NCBI GenBank assembly: GCA_902512585.1
Contig: CABXJW010000009.1
Span: 1-43,741, forward strand
Length of the DNA stretch: 43,741 bases
DNA from: an uncultured Woeseiaceae bacterium
GTDB lineage: Bacteria; Pseudomonadota; Gammaproteobacteria; Steroidobacterales; Woeseiaceae
Reading direction: 5' to 3'
The stretch's first letter is position 1. Every line of letters starts with the position of its first letter. Both the position numbers and the translations under genes were made by a program. Positions 35,535 to 43,741 of the stretch are shown in pieces. Below the pieces are notes generated by a model that had not been told where the DNA came from, made no database searches, and worked only from the letters and a program-made list of their open reading frames with translations.

Positions 35535-36674
35535 ATGACGAATAATAATTCCTTTTCTTCGATTACCGATAAAATAGAGTACGCTAGCGGGTTAGAAAAC
35601 AAACACTACATTTCAAAACAGCAATTTAAGTCAGAAAAAAATACCATCATGTTTCAAAATTGGTGTGGCGTATCTTTCGCTAAAGATATACCAGAAATAG
35701 GTGATGTTAAACCAATTAATTTTTTAGGCTTACCCTTGCTCATTATTCGTGAAAGCGATGATGTCATTAATGTATTTGAAAATACTTGCCGCCATCGCGG
35801 CATGCAATTGGTTGATAGTTCTCAACATGCTAAAAAAAATATACGTTGCCCATATCATAATTGGTGTTATGCCTTGGACGGTGCACTAATTGCAACACCC
35901 CATATTGGCGGCGTGGGGAAACATACTCATAATAATGTTAATCCCAAATCACTGGGACTAAATAAAATTCGCTCGTATATATGGCATGACATCATCTTCA
36001 TAAATATATCGGAAACAGCAAATGATTTTAATGAACATTACGCACAATTAATTGATCGATGGCGAGATTTTGAAAAGCCAATTAAATTTGGAGGTGAAAA
36101 TGCCTCCTTTTCGATAACTCTCCAAGCCAATTGGAAGCTGGCTGTTGAAAATTATTGTGAAAGTTATCATCTGCCTAACATTCATCCAGATCTAAATAAA
36201 ACTTCAAAGCTCGAAGATCACTACGATATTGTTGATAGTGATCTTTACTCAGGCCAAGGTTCATATAAATATCATCAATTAAGCGATGATAAAGATAATG
36301 TGTTTCCTGATTTCAGTGGATTAAATGATAAATGGCGACTTAGATCAGAATATATTGCTATCTATCCCAATGTATTAATGGGGGTTCATCGAGATCATAT
36401 TTTTAGCATCATCCTGGAACCTTTATCTGTGACCGAAACAAAAGAGAATATTGCTTTTTATTATGCTGAAGAGCTTGAGCCGACCGAACAAATAGATGAG
36501 CTCAAAAAAAAGAATCTATCGTTTTGGAAAAAGATATTCAAAGAAGATATCCATGTCGTCGAAGGCATGCAGAAAGGTCGTTACGGTAAAAAATTTGATG
36601 GAGGAAAGTTTTCACCTGCTATGGATCGAGCTACTCACAACTTTCACGCCTGGATAGCAAAACAATTAATTTAA
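35535..36674 (+). CDS. Rieske non-heme iron oxygenase, catalytic subunit (quaternary-ammonium type)
   Basis: The 379-residue protein has a Rieske [2Fe-2S] motif C85-R-H87 ... C105-P-Y-H108 and a catalytic domain with iron ligands His212 and His217 in NYCESYHLPNIHPDL. Three residues before His212 is Glu209, where most ring-hydroxylating oxygenases have the bridging Asp. A bridging Glu is known from carnitine monooxygenase CntA, so this enzyme probably oxidises a quaternary amine (carnitine, glycine betaine, stachydrine or similar). No reductase partner gene lies nearby. It is followed 40 bp later by an FAH-family hydrolase. Confidence 0.9.
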   Translation: MTNNNSFSSITDKIEYASGLENKHYISKQQFKSEKNTIMFQNWCGVSFAKDIPEIGDVKPINFLGLPLLIIRESDDVINVFENTCRHRGMQLVDSSQHAKKNIRCPYHNWCYALDGALIATPHIGGVGKHTHNNVNPKSLGLNKIRSYIWHDIIFINISETANDFNEHYAQLIDRWRDFEKPIKFGGENASFSITLQANWKLAVENYCESYHLPNIHPDLNKTSKLEDHYDIVDSDLYSGQGSYKYHQLSDDKDNVFPDFSGLNDKWRLRSEYIAIYPNVLMGVHRDHIFSIILEPLSVTETKENIAFYYAEELEPTEQIDELKKKNLSFWKKIFKEDIHVVEGMQKGRYGKKFDGGKFSPAMDRATHNFHAWIAKQLI

Positions 36675-36714
36675 CTAGCCAAAAATAACGTAGAATGATT
36701 ATTAGGTCATATAG

Positions 36715-37722
36715 GTGCAACCAGTGAAGCTTGGTACTATTAAAAAAAATGAAACATCCTGTTTAATTTTCTATATTAAAAATAATCTAGCAATAACTAT
36801 AGATGCTTTGAGGGAAAAATTTGTCCTCCCTTCGAATTGTCATACGATGCAGCAATTTATCGCGAATAAATCAACTCTGCATAATGAGATTGCACATGCA
36901 TTGGAAGAAATTAAAAAGACTCCTGAGCACTATGACTTAATTGATCTTAATAAGGTTCAATGGTTGGCACCAAATCCAGAAACACGAAAGATTCTTGGGG
37001 TGGCTTTCAATAACAAAGGGATTAGAAAAGAAGCTCATTTTGATGCTGGTTGCCCTAACTATTTCCTCAAATCAGCAAGCTGTTTGAATGGCCATAAACA
37101 ACCAGTTTTAATCAGAGAATTTTATGGAAATACTATTCCAGAACCTGAGTTATGTTTGTTTATCGGTAAATCTGGTAAAGATATTAAAATAGAGGATGCT
37201 TTAAATCATGTCTTTGGTTACAGCATTGCTAATGACATTACTTCTCATGGCATGAAATTTTCTTTAGATAGTTTGGCCGTAACGCGTGATCCAAAAATTA
37301 TGCGCCCAGAATATACTAACTGGAGAAAATCTTATGGGAATGATGAAAATGATTTATATTTCGTTTACCACACACGCTCTAAAAATTCCGATACCTTCGG
37401 ACCAATGGGGCCATGGATCACAACGAGTGATGAAGTCGATAATCCTAATGATTTAAGGATTCATGCTTATAAGGATGATAAATGCTTCACTGATGACACT
37501 ACAAAATCTTATACTTTCTCTATTGAAGAGCTAATCGCTGATGCCAGTCGATTTTTCACCCTTGAAACTGGAGATGTTATTAGTTGTGGAACTGCAGCTA
37601 AAGGCAATCAAGATTTTCCAAACGCCCACCGAAATGTTTTATTAAATGAAGAAGAATGCACCATTAAAATCTCAATTGATGGCCTCGGCACATTGAGTCA
37701 TCCTATCAAACACACAAATTAA
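36715..37722 (+). CDS. Fumarylacetoacetate hydrolase (FAH) family protein
   Basis: The 335-residue protein shows an FAH-type C-terminal domain: NYFLKSASCLNGHKQPVL, the metal-binding-type acidic cluster NTIPEPELCLFIGKSG, GYSIANDITSHGMKF and a C-terminal GDVISCGTAAKG. FAH-family enzymes hydrolyse C-C bonds, decarboxylate or hydrate beta-keto acids using Mg2+. The start is GTG at 36715; no better ATG is in frame. It follows the Rieske oxygenase and ends tail-to-tail (4 bp apart) with the next gene, suggesting a shared catabolic route. Substrate unknown. Confidence 0.85.
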   Translation: MQPVKLGTIKKNETSCLIFYIKNNLAITIDALREKFVLPSNCHTMQQFIANKSTLHNEIAHALEEIKKTPEHYDLIDLNKVQWLAPNPETRKILGVAFNNKGIRKEAHFDAGCPNYFLKSASCLNGHKQPVLIREFYGNTIPEPELCLFIGKSGKDIKIEDALNHVFGYSIANDITSHGMKFSLDSLAVTRDPKIMRPEYTNWRKSYGNDENDLYFVYHTRSKNSDTFGPMGPWITTSDEVDNPNDLRIHAYKDDKCFTDDTTKSYTFSIEELIADASRFFTLETGDVISCGTAAKGNQDFPNAHRNVLLNEEECTIKISIDGLGTLSHPIKHTN

Positions 37723-37726
37723 TTAA

Positions 37727-38290
37727 CTATGTAACATCAGGAAATGGGTCTTGCATGCCTTCATCAAGTGGGATTTCAAACGTATTCAGAGTTAGTGCGA
37801 CTAAACAATAATAACCAATCAATGAGACTAATTCGATCATTCCTTGCTCATTAAACTCGTCAAATCCACGTTGGTATAGATCATCAGCAACAGAATGCGT
37901 GGCCAATAATTGCTTCGAAATTAAAAAAACAAGTTCTAATCTTTCTTCTGTGAATGATGGAATTTTATCATTTTTTAAATCATTCAATACCTCTTCTGGA
38001 ATCCCAGATTGTATTGCCAATGTTTCATGATAAGCAAATTCGAATTTTGCTTTATAATGATGACCTACAATGCAGATTGCGAGTTCTTTAATGTTCTCTT
38101 CTAGTATTGTTTCATATCGAAGTGAAGCGCCAAGATTTTGAATCGCATCGCCAATAGTGTTCGCTCTAAGCCAAACACCAAACGGTCCCGTCATCGGAAT
38201 ATTACCTCTAGGCCCGTCTTGAATGGCTTTGGCAACTTTCATCTGAGTTGCAGATAATTGATCATTTTTTATTGGTGGTAATCTTGACAT
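37727..38290 (-). CDS. Carboxymuconolactone decarboxylase-like protein
   Basis: The 187-residue all-helical protein resembles the CMD/AhpD family: GNIPMTGPFGVWLRANTIGD, LKELAICIVGHHYKAKFEFAYHE-type helix, then LSLIGYYCLVALTLNTF. It lacks the C-x-x-C of AhpD peroxidases (one Cys before HH is present), so a decarboxylase-like or unknown activity is likelier. It is the last gene of the minus-strand set that includes the amidohydrolase and the ammonia-lyase, 59 bp after the amidohydrolase. Confidence 0.85.
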   Translation of the reverse strand: MSRLPPIKNDQLSATQMKVAKAIQDGPRGNIPMTGPFGVWLRANTIGDAIQNLGASLRYETILEENIKELAICIVGHHYKAKFEFAYHETLAIQSGIPEEVLNDLKNDKIPSFTEERLELVFLISKQLLATHSVADDLYQRGFDEFNEQGMIELVSLIGYYCLVALTLNTFEIPLDEGMQDPFPDVT

Positions 38291-38349
38291 AATTCTAGAA
38301 TCTTATATTTGCATTATTTTTTATAAACTTAATTTATTAGATCACATAT

Positions 38350-40050
38350 CTATAGCAAGCTAAAAACTTCTTTGCCATCCATTAAGGTTAATAAAACTTT
38401 TGCCTCACTAATTTCTGTAGTTGGAATATTAAAAAGATTTCTGTCCAAAACAATCAGATCAGCTCTTTTGCCAACTTCAATAGTTCCTGTTTTATCTTCT
38501 AACCGCATAACATAAGCGGCATTACGAGTGTACATATCCAATGCCGTATACAAATCAACTTCTTCATTCTTACCTAGAGTTGGACCATTATCAGTATACG
38601 GGTCTTGCCTTCTTATGGCGGTTTCGATTGCTTCCAGCGGGTTTAATGAAGTCACATTCCAATCGCTTCCACCAACTAGCATTGCCCCTGCTTTTTGTAG
38701 ACTTCGTACCGGATAAAATCTTTCTACTCGATCTTTTCCAACTGCATCTTCAGCATATCCAATATATGGATCTGGATAACACCAAAGGCATTGAAAATTA
38801 GCGGCAACACTCAGTTCGCCAAAACGTGAATGATCTTTATTTTCGATAAGCTGTAAATGCACAATCAAATGACGATTGTTATTTGGTCCATTCTCCAAAA
38901 AAGCATACTCATAAGCATCAAGAGCATTTCTAATGGCTCCATCACCAATAGCATGCGTATGGATTTGCACCTTCATTTTATCTAGTTTTTGGAACAATAA
39001 TTCGAGTTCTTCCTGTTTATAAAAGGGCAAAAAATTACTGCCATCATTATAGGGCTTAAGCAAGGTTGAGGTGCGAGTTTCAATTACGCCATCTATGTAT
39101 ACTTTTACAGAATCTGGATTAATAAATTTACCACGATACTGCTCCCTTTCTGCAAGTAGCTCAAATAACTCTGGTCCTACACTCCCAGGAAGTTCGCTTA
39201 TGGGAGATAAAGCCAACATCACACGTGCATTTAAATCTTCATTATCTTCAAGATTTTTATACAAGCTCGCCAAAGCATGATCCACACCTGGTTCTATAAA
39301 TGCTGTTATTCCAAATTTATTTGCCTCTTTTATTCCCAGTAATAATGACTCATATTGTTTTTCTACCGTTAATTCTGGCAATACCTTGAGTATTATATCC
39401 ATAGCAGATTCACGTAATGTGCCTAAAGGCTTTCCTGTATTTATATCACGAACAATGGTGCCATTAGGAGGATCTACAGTTGTAGAATTAATACCTGCTA
39501 ATTCCATGGCTTTAGAGTTCACCCAAGCGTTATGTCCAAAAGCATCTGATAAGAAAACAGGTCGATCACCAAAGATCTCATCAAGCATTTCGCTCGAGGG
39601 AGCACCATCAGGAAAATCATACAATTCCCAACCACCACCTGTTACCCATCCATCTATTCTATGATCAAGATTCGTAGCACAATTATTCAATTGTTGACGG
39701 ATAGATATATCTGATGAGCGGCCGTTAATTCCGCAACCAAGCTTATCTCTACCTCCATATTCAATATGCGCATGTCCGTCATGAAAGCTTGGCAGCAGCA
39801 TCTTATCTTGCAAATCTATAATATTAGTTTCGCTTCCAATTAACTCCTTAATATCATTATTTGATCCTATCATCACTATAGCGCCATCATGAACCCCTAT
39901 AGCTTCTGCCCATGCATGGGATTCATTAGATAGGTATATACCACCATTTATAAAAACAATATCGACTCCTTCTCCAGATGATGGCAAAGAGCATGCGTTA
40001 ATTAGGGTGACAAAATAATATAATAGAAGAAATTGAATGCCCCTAACCAT
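38350..40050 (-). CDS. Lipoprotein amidohydrolase (amidohydrolase_3 / YtcJ-like)
   Basis: The 566-residue protein carries an N-terminal lipoprotein signal with a lipobox ending L-I-N-A-C (Cys20), so it is predicted to be membrane-anchored outside the cytoplasm. The body is a YtcJ-type amidohydrolase: metal motif DGHAH (His93, His95), IHTHAIGDGAIRNALDAYE, VGGSDWNVTSLNPLEAIETA and a C-terminal GKRADLIVLDRNLF. It hydrolyses an N-acyl or carbamoyl bond of an unknown substrate. Its start overlaps the stop of the diaminopropionate ammonia-lyase gene by 8 bp, so the two are translationally coupled although located on different sides of the membrane. Confidence 0.88.
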   Translation of the reverse strand: MVRGIQFLLLYYFVTLINACSLPSSGEGVDIVFINGGIYLSNESHAWAEAIGVHDGAIVMIGSNNDIKELIGSETNIIDLQDKMLLPSFHDGHAHIEYGGRDKLGCGINGRSSDISIRQQLNNCATNLDHRIDGWVTGGGWELYDFPDGAPSSEMLDEIFGDRPVFLSDAFGHNAWVNSKAMELAGINSTTVDPPNGTIVRDINTGKPLGTLRESAMDIILKVLPELTVEKQYESLLLGIKEANKFGITAFIEPGVDHALASLYKNLEDNEDLNARVMLALSPISELPGSVGPELFELLAEREQYRGKFINPDSVKVYIDGVIETRTSTLLKPYNDGSNFLPFYKQEELELLFQKLDKMKVQIHTHAIGDGAIRNALDAYEYAFLENGPNNNRHLIVHLQLIENKDHSRFGELSVAANFQCLWCYPDPYIGYAEDAVGKDRVERFYPVRSLQKAGAMLVGGSDWNVTSLNPLEAIETAIRRQDPYTDNGPTLGKNEEVDLYTALDMYTRNAAYVMRLEDKTGTIEVGKRADLIVLDRNLFNIPTTEISEAKVLLTLMDGKEVFSLL

Positions 40051-41218
40051 TAATTATCTCTTGATATATATCAGCATCGGTAGCGCCTTCGGTACCAAAA
40101 AGAAGAATTCGACTATTCTTATTTAAATTCAATTGCTCTGAAATACGTACATTACTCTTTGCCTGGATGAGTGCAGCTAATCCACTAACTGAGCATTCTC
40201 CCGCCTCTATAGAAGGATCATCTCCTACGCCCTCCGCCAACTGACGCATCAATTCAGGCACATTTTCATCAGTAATCGTCATAAAATGATCTGTACCTGC
40301 TTTAAGTATTTTCCAAGCTATTAAAGAAGGCTCACCACAAGACAAACCAGCCATCATAGTTTCTTCTTGTATATCAAAAACTGTTAATTTATTTAGTTTT
40401 GCACTTTCAATTAAACAAGGTGCAAGTGTTGGTTCAACGACAATAAATATTATTTTTTTATTTGGATAACGTTCCCAAAAATAAGCCATAATCGCAGCAG
40501 CAAATCCACCTACACCCGCTTGTAAGAAAATATGAGTAGGTAAATTTTTAGTATCTAGCTGCTGAGCAATCTCATGAGCTAATACAGTATATCCAGCCAT
40601 TATATAACGAGGATATTGAGTGTATCCTTCATACGAAGTATCTGAAATAATTTGCCAGTTATTATTTGTGGCGTCCTCAATACAGATTCTCAGCGACTCA
40701 TCGTAATTACCCTGAATGCGAATTACCTTTGCACCAAATTGCTCCATTGCTTGTTGACGACCTTTACTAACCTCAGCATGTATATAGATTTGACATTTAC
40801 AACCTGATAGTTCGGCACCATAGGCTACTGAACGGCCATGGTTACCATCGGTTGCTGTAGTAACTGTATAATTTTTTGTATAGTCTAAGTATTTACCATT
40901 CCGAATATCTTTAATTTCAACCTTCCGACCAAGCTCTGCTTTAAGTTTATTCTGAATAAATTTCAATACACCATAAGCTCCACCCAGAGCCTTAAAACTA
41001 CCAAGATTAAAACGAGTACTTTCATCTTTATATAAAATAGATTGAATGCCAATTTTTTCGGCTAAATTTGACAAAAAGTGTAACTCGGTAGGCATGTACC
41101 CCTGCCACTTAGTGATCTCTTCGATGGCCGCATTACTATCAGTAAGACTCAATGCATTCTCTAGATATTTGGGATAGGGGCTGAATATTTTATGTTTATT
41201 TTGAAAAGTCTCAGTCAC
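40043..41218 (-). CDS. Diaminopropionate ammonia-lyase (YgeX-like, PLP-dependent)
   Basis: The 391-residue fold-type II PLP enzyme closely follows the YgeX pattern: YKDESTRFNLGSFKALGGAY with PLP Lys76, and TTATDGNHGRSVA with the Asp (124) that in E. coli acts on the D-isomer. The length matches YgeX (about 398). It should convert 2,3-diaminopropionate to pyruvate and two ammonia. A weaker alternative is a EutB-like dehydratase, since an ornithine-cyclodeaminase-like gene is divergently adjacent, as eutB/eutC are in ectoine catabolism. It heads the minus-strand set and is preceded by a palindromic operator candidate. Confidence 0.88.
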   Translation of the reverse strand: MTETFQNKHKIFSPYPKYLENALSLTDSNAAIEEITKWQGYMPTELHFLSNLAEKIGIQSILYKDESTRFNLGSFKALGGAYGVLKFIQNKLKAELGRKVEIKDIRNGKYLDYTKNYTVTTATDGNHGRSVAYGAELSGCKCQIYIHAEVSKGRQQAMEQFGAKVIRIQGNYDESLRICIEDATNNNWQIISDTSYEGYTQYPRYIMAGYTVLAHEIAQQLDTKNLPTHIFLQAGVGGFAAAIMAYFWERYPNKKIIFIVVEPTLAPCLIESAKLNKLTVFDIQEETMMAGLSCGEPSLIAWKILKAGTDHFMTITDENVPELMRQLAEGVGDDPSIEAGECSVSGLAALIQAKSNVRISEQLNLNKNSRILLFGTEGATDADIYQEIING

Positions 41219-41275
41219 TTTTTTACCCTATTTCATAAGATTAAAAGATTTGCATTAATGTATTAGCAAGATGAT

Positions 41276-41310
41276 CTTATTATAATAAAACTGTATTCTT
41301 ATTATAATAA
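41276..41310. promoter_or_regulatory. Duplicated 12-bp palindrome, candidate operator
   Basis: The perfect palindrome TTATTATAATAA occurs at 41277-41288 and again at 41299-41310, each preceded by C, i.e. a 13-bp direct repeat with 22-bp spacing. It lies in the 197-bp gap between the diaminopropionate ammonia-lyase (start 41218) and the divergent ornithine-cyclodeaminase-like gene (start 41416), where a shared repressor or activator dimer pair could bind. AT-rich composition raises the chance of coincidence, but the exact duplication is unlikely by chance. Confidence 0.55.
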
Positions 41311-41415
41311 TGCCACAAATAATAAAACTTAATTTATGTTAATACGAGAACGATTGATCATAATTAAATGGTTATTGTTTATAAATTACTAAAAAATTAA
41401 CTCTGGATATATTTA

Positions 41416-42369
41416 ATGGGTACATTACTAACTTGGCCACAAATCGAACCACTGATCAAAGAGCTTAACGTACACGAGGCTATGAAAAATGCCTTTATTC
41501 AATACTCACTAGGGCACGCTGAAATACCACCAGTTGGTGAATTAATCATGGATGATCCTGAAGGTGAAGTACACATCAAATATGGTTATCTTAAAGGTGG
41601 AAAGCATTATGTAATTAAGATAGCTTCAGGATTTCCAGGTAATGAACAACTTGGAATCATTCCTGGTCAAGGGATGATGCTCTTATTTAATTTAGCTACT
41701 GGTGAACCAGATGCCATTTTAATTGACGATGCCAACTTAACCATCATTAGAACAGCCATTGCTGGGGCCCTAGCTTCACAGGCATTGGCCAATAAAGACA
41801 CTGCTGAAGCTCTGATCATCGGAACGGGTGTTCAAGCAAGATATCAGGCAAAGTATTTATGCGAGTTAATGTCGATAAAAAAAATAAAACTTTGGGGCAG
41901 AGATCATAAAAAAACTCAAATGGTTAAAAAAGATCTTACTGACTTAAATATTGAAATTACAATTGAAGATCATCTCGATCATGCCGTTAGGTCATCGCGA
42001 TTAATTATTACTACTACTTCTGCTAAAAAAGCCATCATACAATCTGACTGGGTAATGCCAGGCACGCATATCACCGCAGTGGGTTCAGATACGCCTGAAA
42101 AATGTGAACTAGATTTTAATATTTTAGCTAAAGCAGAGGTGATTATTGCTGACAGTATTGAACAAAATTTAATCAGAGGAGAGATCCATCAGGCTATTAA
42201 AAATAAAGTAATTGACAAATCTGAGCTTATAGAAATTGGTGAAATATTTAACCAAACAAGAGACGGTAGAACCTCTTCAGAGCAGATTTCTATCGCAGAT
42301 TTAACAGGCGTGGCAATTCAAGATTTAGTGATTGCTGAAGCTGTACTCAATGCGCACAATAAAAACTGA
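41416..42369 (+). CDS. Ornithine cyclodeaminase / mu-crystallin family protein
   Basis: The 317-residue protein has the family's substrate Lys (Lys68 in YVIKIASGFPGN), the NAD(P) Rossmann motif IIGTGVQA at about 134-141 and RTAIAGALASQALA. The family covers ornithine cyclodeaminases, alanine dehydrogenases, ketimine reductases and SbnB/EutC-type enzymes. Divergent placement from the diaminopropionate ammonia-lyase gene suggests both act on the same diamino-acid or ectoine-related route. The true reaction is not determined. No other start is plausible before the N-terminal helix. Confidence 0.88.
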   Translation: MGTLLTWPQIEPLIKELNVHEAMKNAFIQYSLGHAEIPPVGELIMDDPEGEVHIKYGYLKGGKHYVIKIASGFPGNEQLGIIPGQGMMLLFNLATGEPDAILIDDANLTIIRTAIAGALASQALANKDTAEALIIGTGVQARYQAKYLCELMSIKKIKLWGRDHKKTQMVKKDLTDLNIEITIEDHLDHAVRSSRLIITTTSAKKAIIQSDWVMPGTHITAVGSDTPEKCELDFNILAKAEVIIADSIEQNLIRGEIHQAIKNKVIDKSELIEIGEIFNQTRDGRTSSEQISIADLTGVAIQDLVIAEAVLNAHNKN

Positions 42370-42438
42370 ATCCTCTTACATATACCGCCTACTTTAGGTA
42401 TGGTATTTAATAGTAAATTTCAACTAACGGTCAAACCA

Positions 42439-42792
42439 ATGTTAAAAAAACTCATCTTATTGCTTAATGTAACAATCTTATTTGCCTGTGCCAGTCAGGA
42501 TATTACCTCACAATCACAACCAACATACGAACATTATAGAGCCTGTGATCTGATGTCATTAGATTTTATTTCTACCATGCAGTGTGGAAAAAGTACCAGG
42601 AATTCATATTGTTTACCTGATAATAAATGCAGTAGAAAAGGTAACAGTTTAGTAGCTTATTATGATCAACTAGCTATGGCAGTTCAAACAAATGAACTTT
42701 CTGAAATTGAAGCTAGAAATCTATTCCTCAAGCGAAACAATGCAGCTGAAGCTGAATATAATGAGGTAATGAAAAAAATAAATGCTCAGTAA
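42439..42792 (+). CDS. Small lipoprotein of unknown function
   Basis: With the start at 42439 the protein has 117 residues and a lipoprotein signal (MLKKLILLLNVTILFAC, lipobox L-F-A-C). The mature part is Cys-containing (CDLMS, MQCGK, CLPDNKC), hinting at disulfides, and ends in a charged helix. An upstream in-frame ATG at 42400 would spoil the signal peptide. Its stop overlaps the start of the MORN-repeat gene by 11 bp, suggesting coupled expression. I recognise no family. Confidence 0.7.
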   Translation: MLKKLILLLNVTILFACASQDITSQSQPTYEHYRACDLMSLDFISTMQCGKSTRNSYCLPDNKCSRKGNSLVAYYDQLAMAVQTNELSEIEARNLFLKRNNAAEAEYNEVMKKINAQ

Positions 42793-43300
42793 CTCTGATT
42801 GCCACAATAAATATAACTTATTAAGAAAATCGACAAATAAACGTCACTCGAATAATACGATCTATTTTTTGATTTTTTGTTTACTTTCCAATCTCAGTTG
42901 GAGCCAAGATTGTATAAAAGGTAACTGTACTAATGGCACAGGTACTCTAGAATTGGAAGATGGTAGTCAGTTTATTAGTGAATTTAAGAATGGTATACCT
43001 CTCGGCAAGGCGACTATTCTTTTTGCAAACGGCGACAAAATAACTGGAACATGGGAGAAGAAAGATTTCTACTCAAATGGCAATAAAACTTATCAAGATG
43101 GCAAATATGTGGGCGATTTTAAAAATAATAAACGTCATGGCCAGGGAACATTTTCCTGGTTTAATGGAGGCAAATACATTGGATCTTGGAGGAATGATAA
43201 AAGACATGGCCTGGGTATTTGCATTGGAGAAAACCTAATACATAGTCCTTGTGAGTGGAAAGATGGCATAGCTCAATCACCAAGGAAAAACTTCCCATAA
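42782..43300 (+). CDS. MORN-repeat protein
   Basis: The 172-residue protein has an N-terminal hydrophobic segment (about residues 25-41) that looks like a signal peptide after an unusually long basic head, then MORN repeats. Two repeats are clear (YVGDFKNNKRHGQGTFSW and YIGSWRNDKRHGLG) and about two more are degenerate (FISEFKNGIPLGKATI). MORN repeats bind lipids or proteins and act as spacers. A later start would shorten the head; the ATG at 42782, overlapping the lipoprotein gene, is kept. Likely periplasmic. Confidence 0.8.
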   Translation: MLSNSDCHNKYNLLRKSTNKRHSNNTIYFLIFCLLSNLSWSQDCIKGNCTNGTGTLELEDGSQFISEFKNGIPLGKATILFANGDKITGTWEKKDFYSNGNKTYQDGKYVGDFKNNKRHGQGTFSWFNGGKYIGSWRNDKRHGLGICIGENLIHSPCEWKDGIAQSPRKNFP

Positions 43301-43357
43301 TTAGATTCAAGCAAACAAAATTTATTTATTCATAAAATACACCAAAGGACAGCTATC

Positions 43358-43741
43358 ATGAAAAAATTACTCGCCTTACTAACAACATTATTGTTCTGCT
43401 CGTCTGCATGTACCGCTCAAGATAATTCACTTGCTATTGAAGAGGTCAGAAAAGCAACCTTAGCTTTTAATGTGGCTTATGAAACTAATGATGTAGATGG
43501 ATATTTTGACATGTATACAGATGATGCAATGTTGTATTTTTATGGCGAGCGATGGAAAGTATCAACTTATTATGATTACTGGAAGAATGCGATGGTTGGA
43601 GCTGGTGGTGGTGTTGAGAAAAATACGACGTCAGATATACAGATAAAAGTAGCACCAGGTGGCAATACAGCAGTTGTTGGTTCTTTTATTGAGAATCGTT
43701 CACGCTCACCTGAAGGTAATATCAATGAAGAAAAGGGTTAT
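43358..43741 (+). CDS. Secreted SnoaL/DUF4440-like protein (partial, 3' end outside window)
   Basis: The first 128 residues are visible. A signal peptide (MKKLLALLTTLLFCSSACTA; possible lipobox at SSAC) is followed by a SnoaL/NTF2-like cone domain: VRKATLAFNVAYETNDVDGY and FDMYTDDAMLYF. The ATG at 43358 has AGGA 8 bases upstream. Family members bind small hydrophobic ligands or are catalytic; function here is unknown. It may be expressed with the two small envelope genes before it. Confidence 0.75.
   Translation, partial: MKKLLALLTTLLFCSSACTAQDNSLAIEEVRKATLAFNVAYETNDVDGYFDMYTDDAMLYFYGERWKVSTYYDYWKNAMVGAGGGVEKNTTSDIQIKVAPGGNTAVVGSFIENRSRSPEGNINEEKGY

Noticed and set aside
38528-39664. Plus-strand reading frames opposite the amidohydrolase gene
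   Set aside because: They are antisense shadows of a clear amidohydrolase with intact motifs, without ribosome-binding sites or family resemblance.
1-43741. Mobile elements, prophage, CRISPR arrays, tRNA or rRNA genes
   Set aside because: No transposase, integrase, phage gene, regularly spaced repeat array or RNA-gene signature was seen on either strand, though a covariance-model search was not possible.

Overview
This window looks like a piece of an AT-rich chromosome from a marine, planktonic Pseudomonadota, most likely a gammaproteobacterium. The basis is the AT-rich, compact gene layout, the TonB-dependent receptor next to a TPR-sulfotransferase, and the wealth of genes for demethylating quaternary amines that is typical of heterotrophic marine plankton. 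No rRNA, tRNA, CRISPR, phage or insertion sequence was seen. I cannot place the organism more precisely from this sequence alone.

Region 1 (1-15085) is a coherent methylated-amine/C1 module. It holds three dimethylglycine/sarcosine-dehydrogenase-like flavoproteins with fused folate domains (one cut by the left edge) and two non-pyrrolysine MttB-family methyltransferases. It also holds a corrinoid protein, a small 'virulence factor' family protein, a methylene-THF reductase, a methyl-THF:corrinoid methyltransferase and formate-THF ligase. The expected flow is: betaine-type substrate -> methyl-corrinoid -> methyl-THF -> methylene-THF -> formyl-THF -> formate + ATP, with the flavoproteins stripping the remaining methyl groups to methylene-THF. 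Both divergent promoter regions of this module carry a pair of ACGACA half-sites exactly 21 bp apart, which suggests one shared regulator.

Region 2 (15325-20240) is a TonB-dependent outer-membrane receptor followed by a strong terminator and a TPR-sulfotransferase.

Region 3 (20303-27038) is a plus-strand set: an aldehyde dehydrogenase, an M19 dipeptidase-like protein missing part of its metal site, two proteins of unknown function that overlap their neighbours, and a BCCT betaine/carnitine-type transporter.

Region 4 (27078-31763, minus strand) is a five-gene operon: TauE/SafE permease, AA_synth-family protein, alpha/beta hydrolase, luciferase-like flavin monooxygenase and aldehyde dehydrogenase. 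It looks like an oxidative catabolic pathway for an unidentified substrate.

Region 5 (31923-42369) holds an MFS transporter, a sodium:solute symporter with an overlapping 40-residue membrane protein, a MOSC protein and a Rieske oxygenase of the quaternary-ammonium type (Glu in the bridging position). It continues with an FAH-family hydrolase, a carboxymuconolactone-decarboxylase-like protein, a lipoprotein amidohydrolase, a diaminopropionate ammonia-lyase and a divergent ornithine-cyclodeaminase-like enzyme. A duplicated perfect palindrome lies between the last two.

Region 6 (42439-43741) encodes three small envelope or secreted proteins; the last runs off the right edge. Overall the window reads as an accessory island for taking up and demethylating or oxidising small nitrogen compounds (betaines, carnitine-like compounds, amino-acid derivatives).
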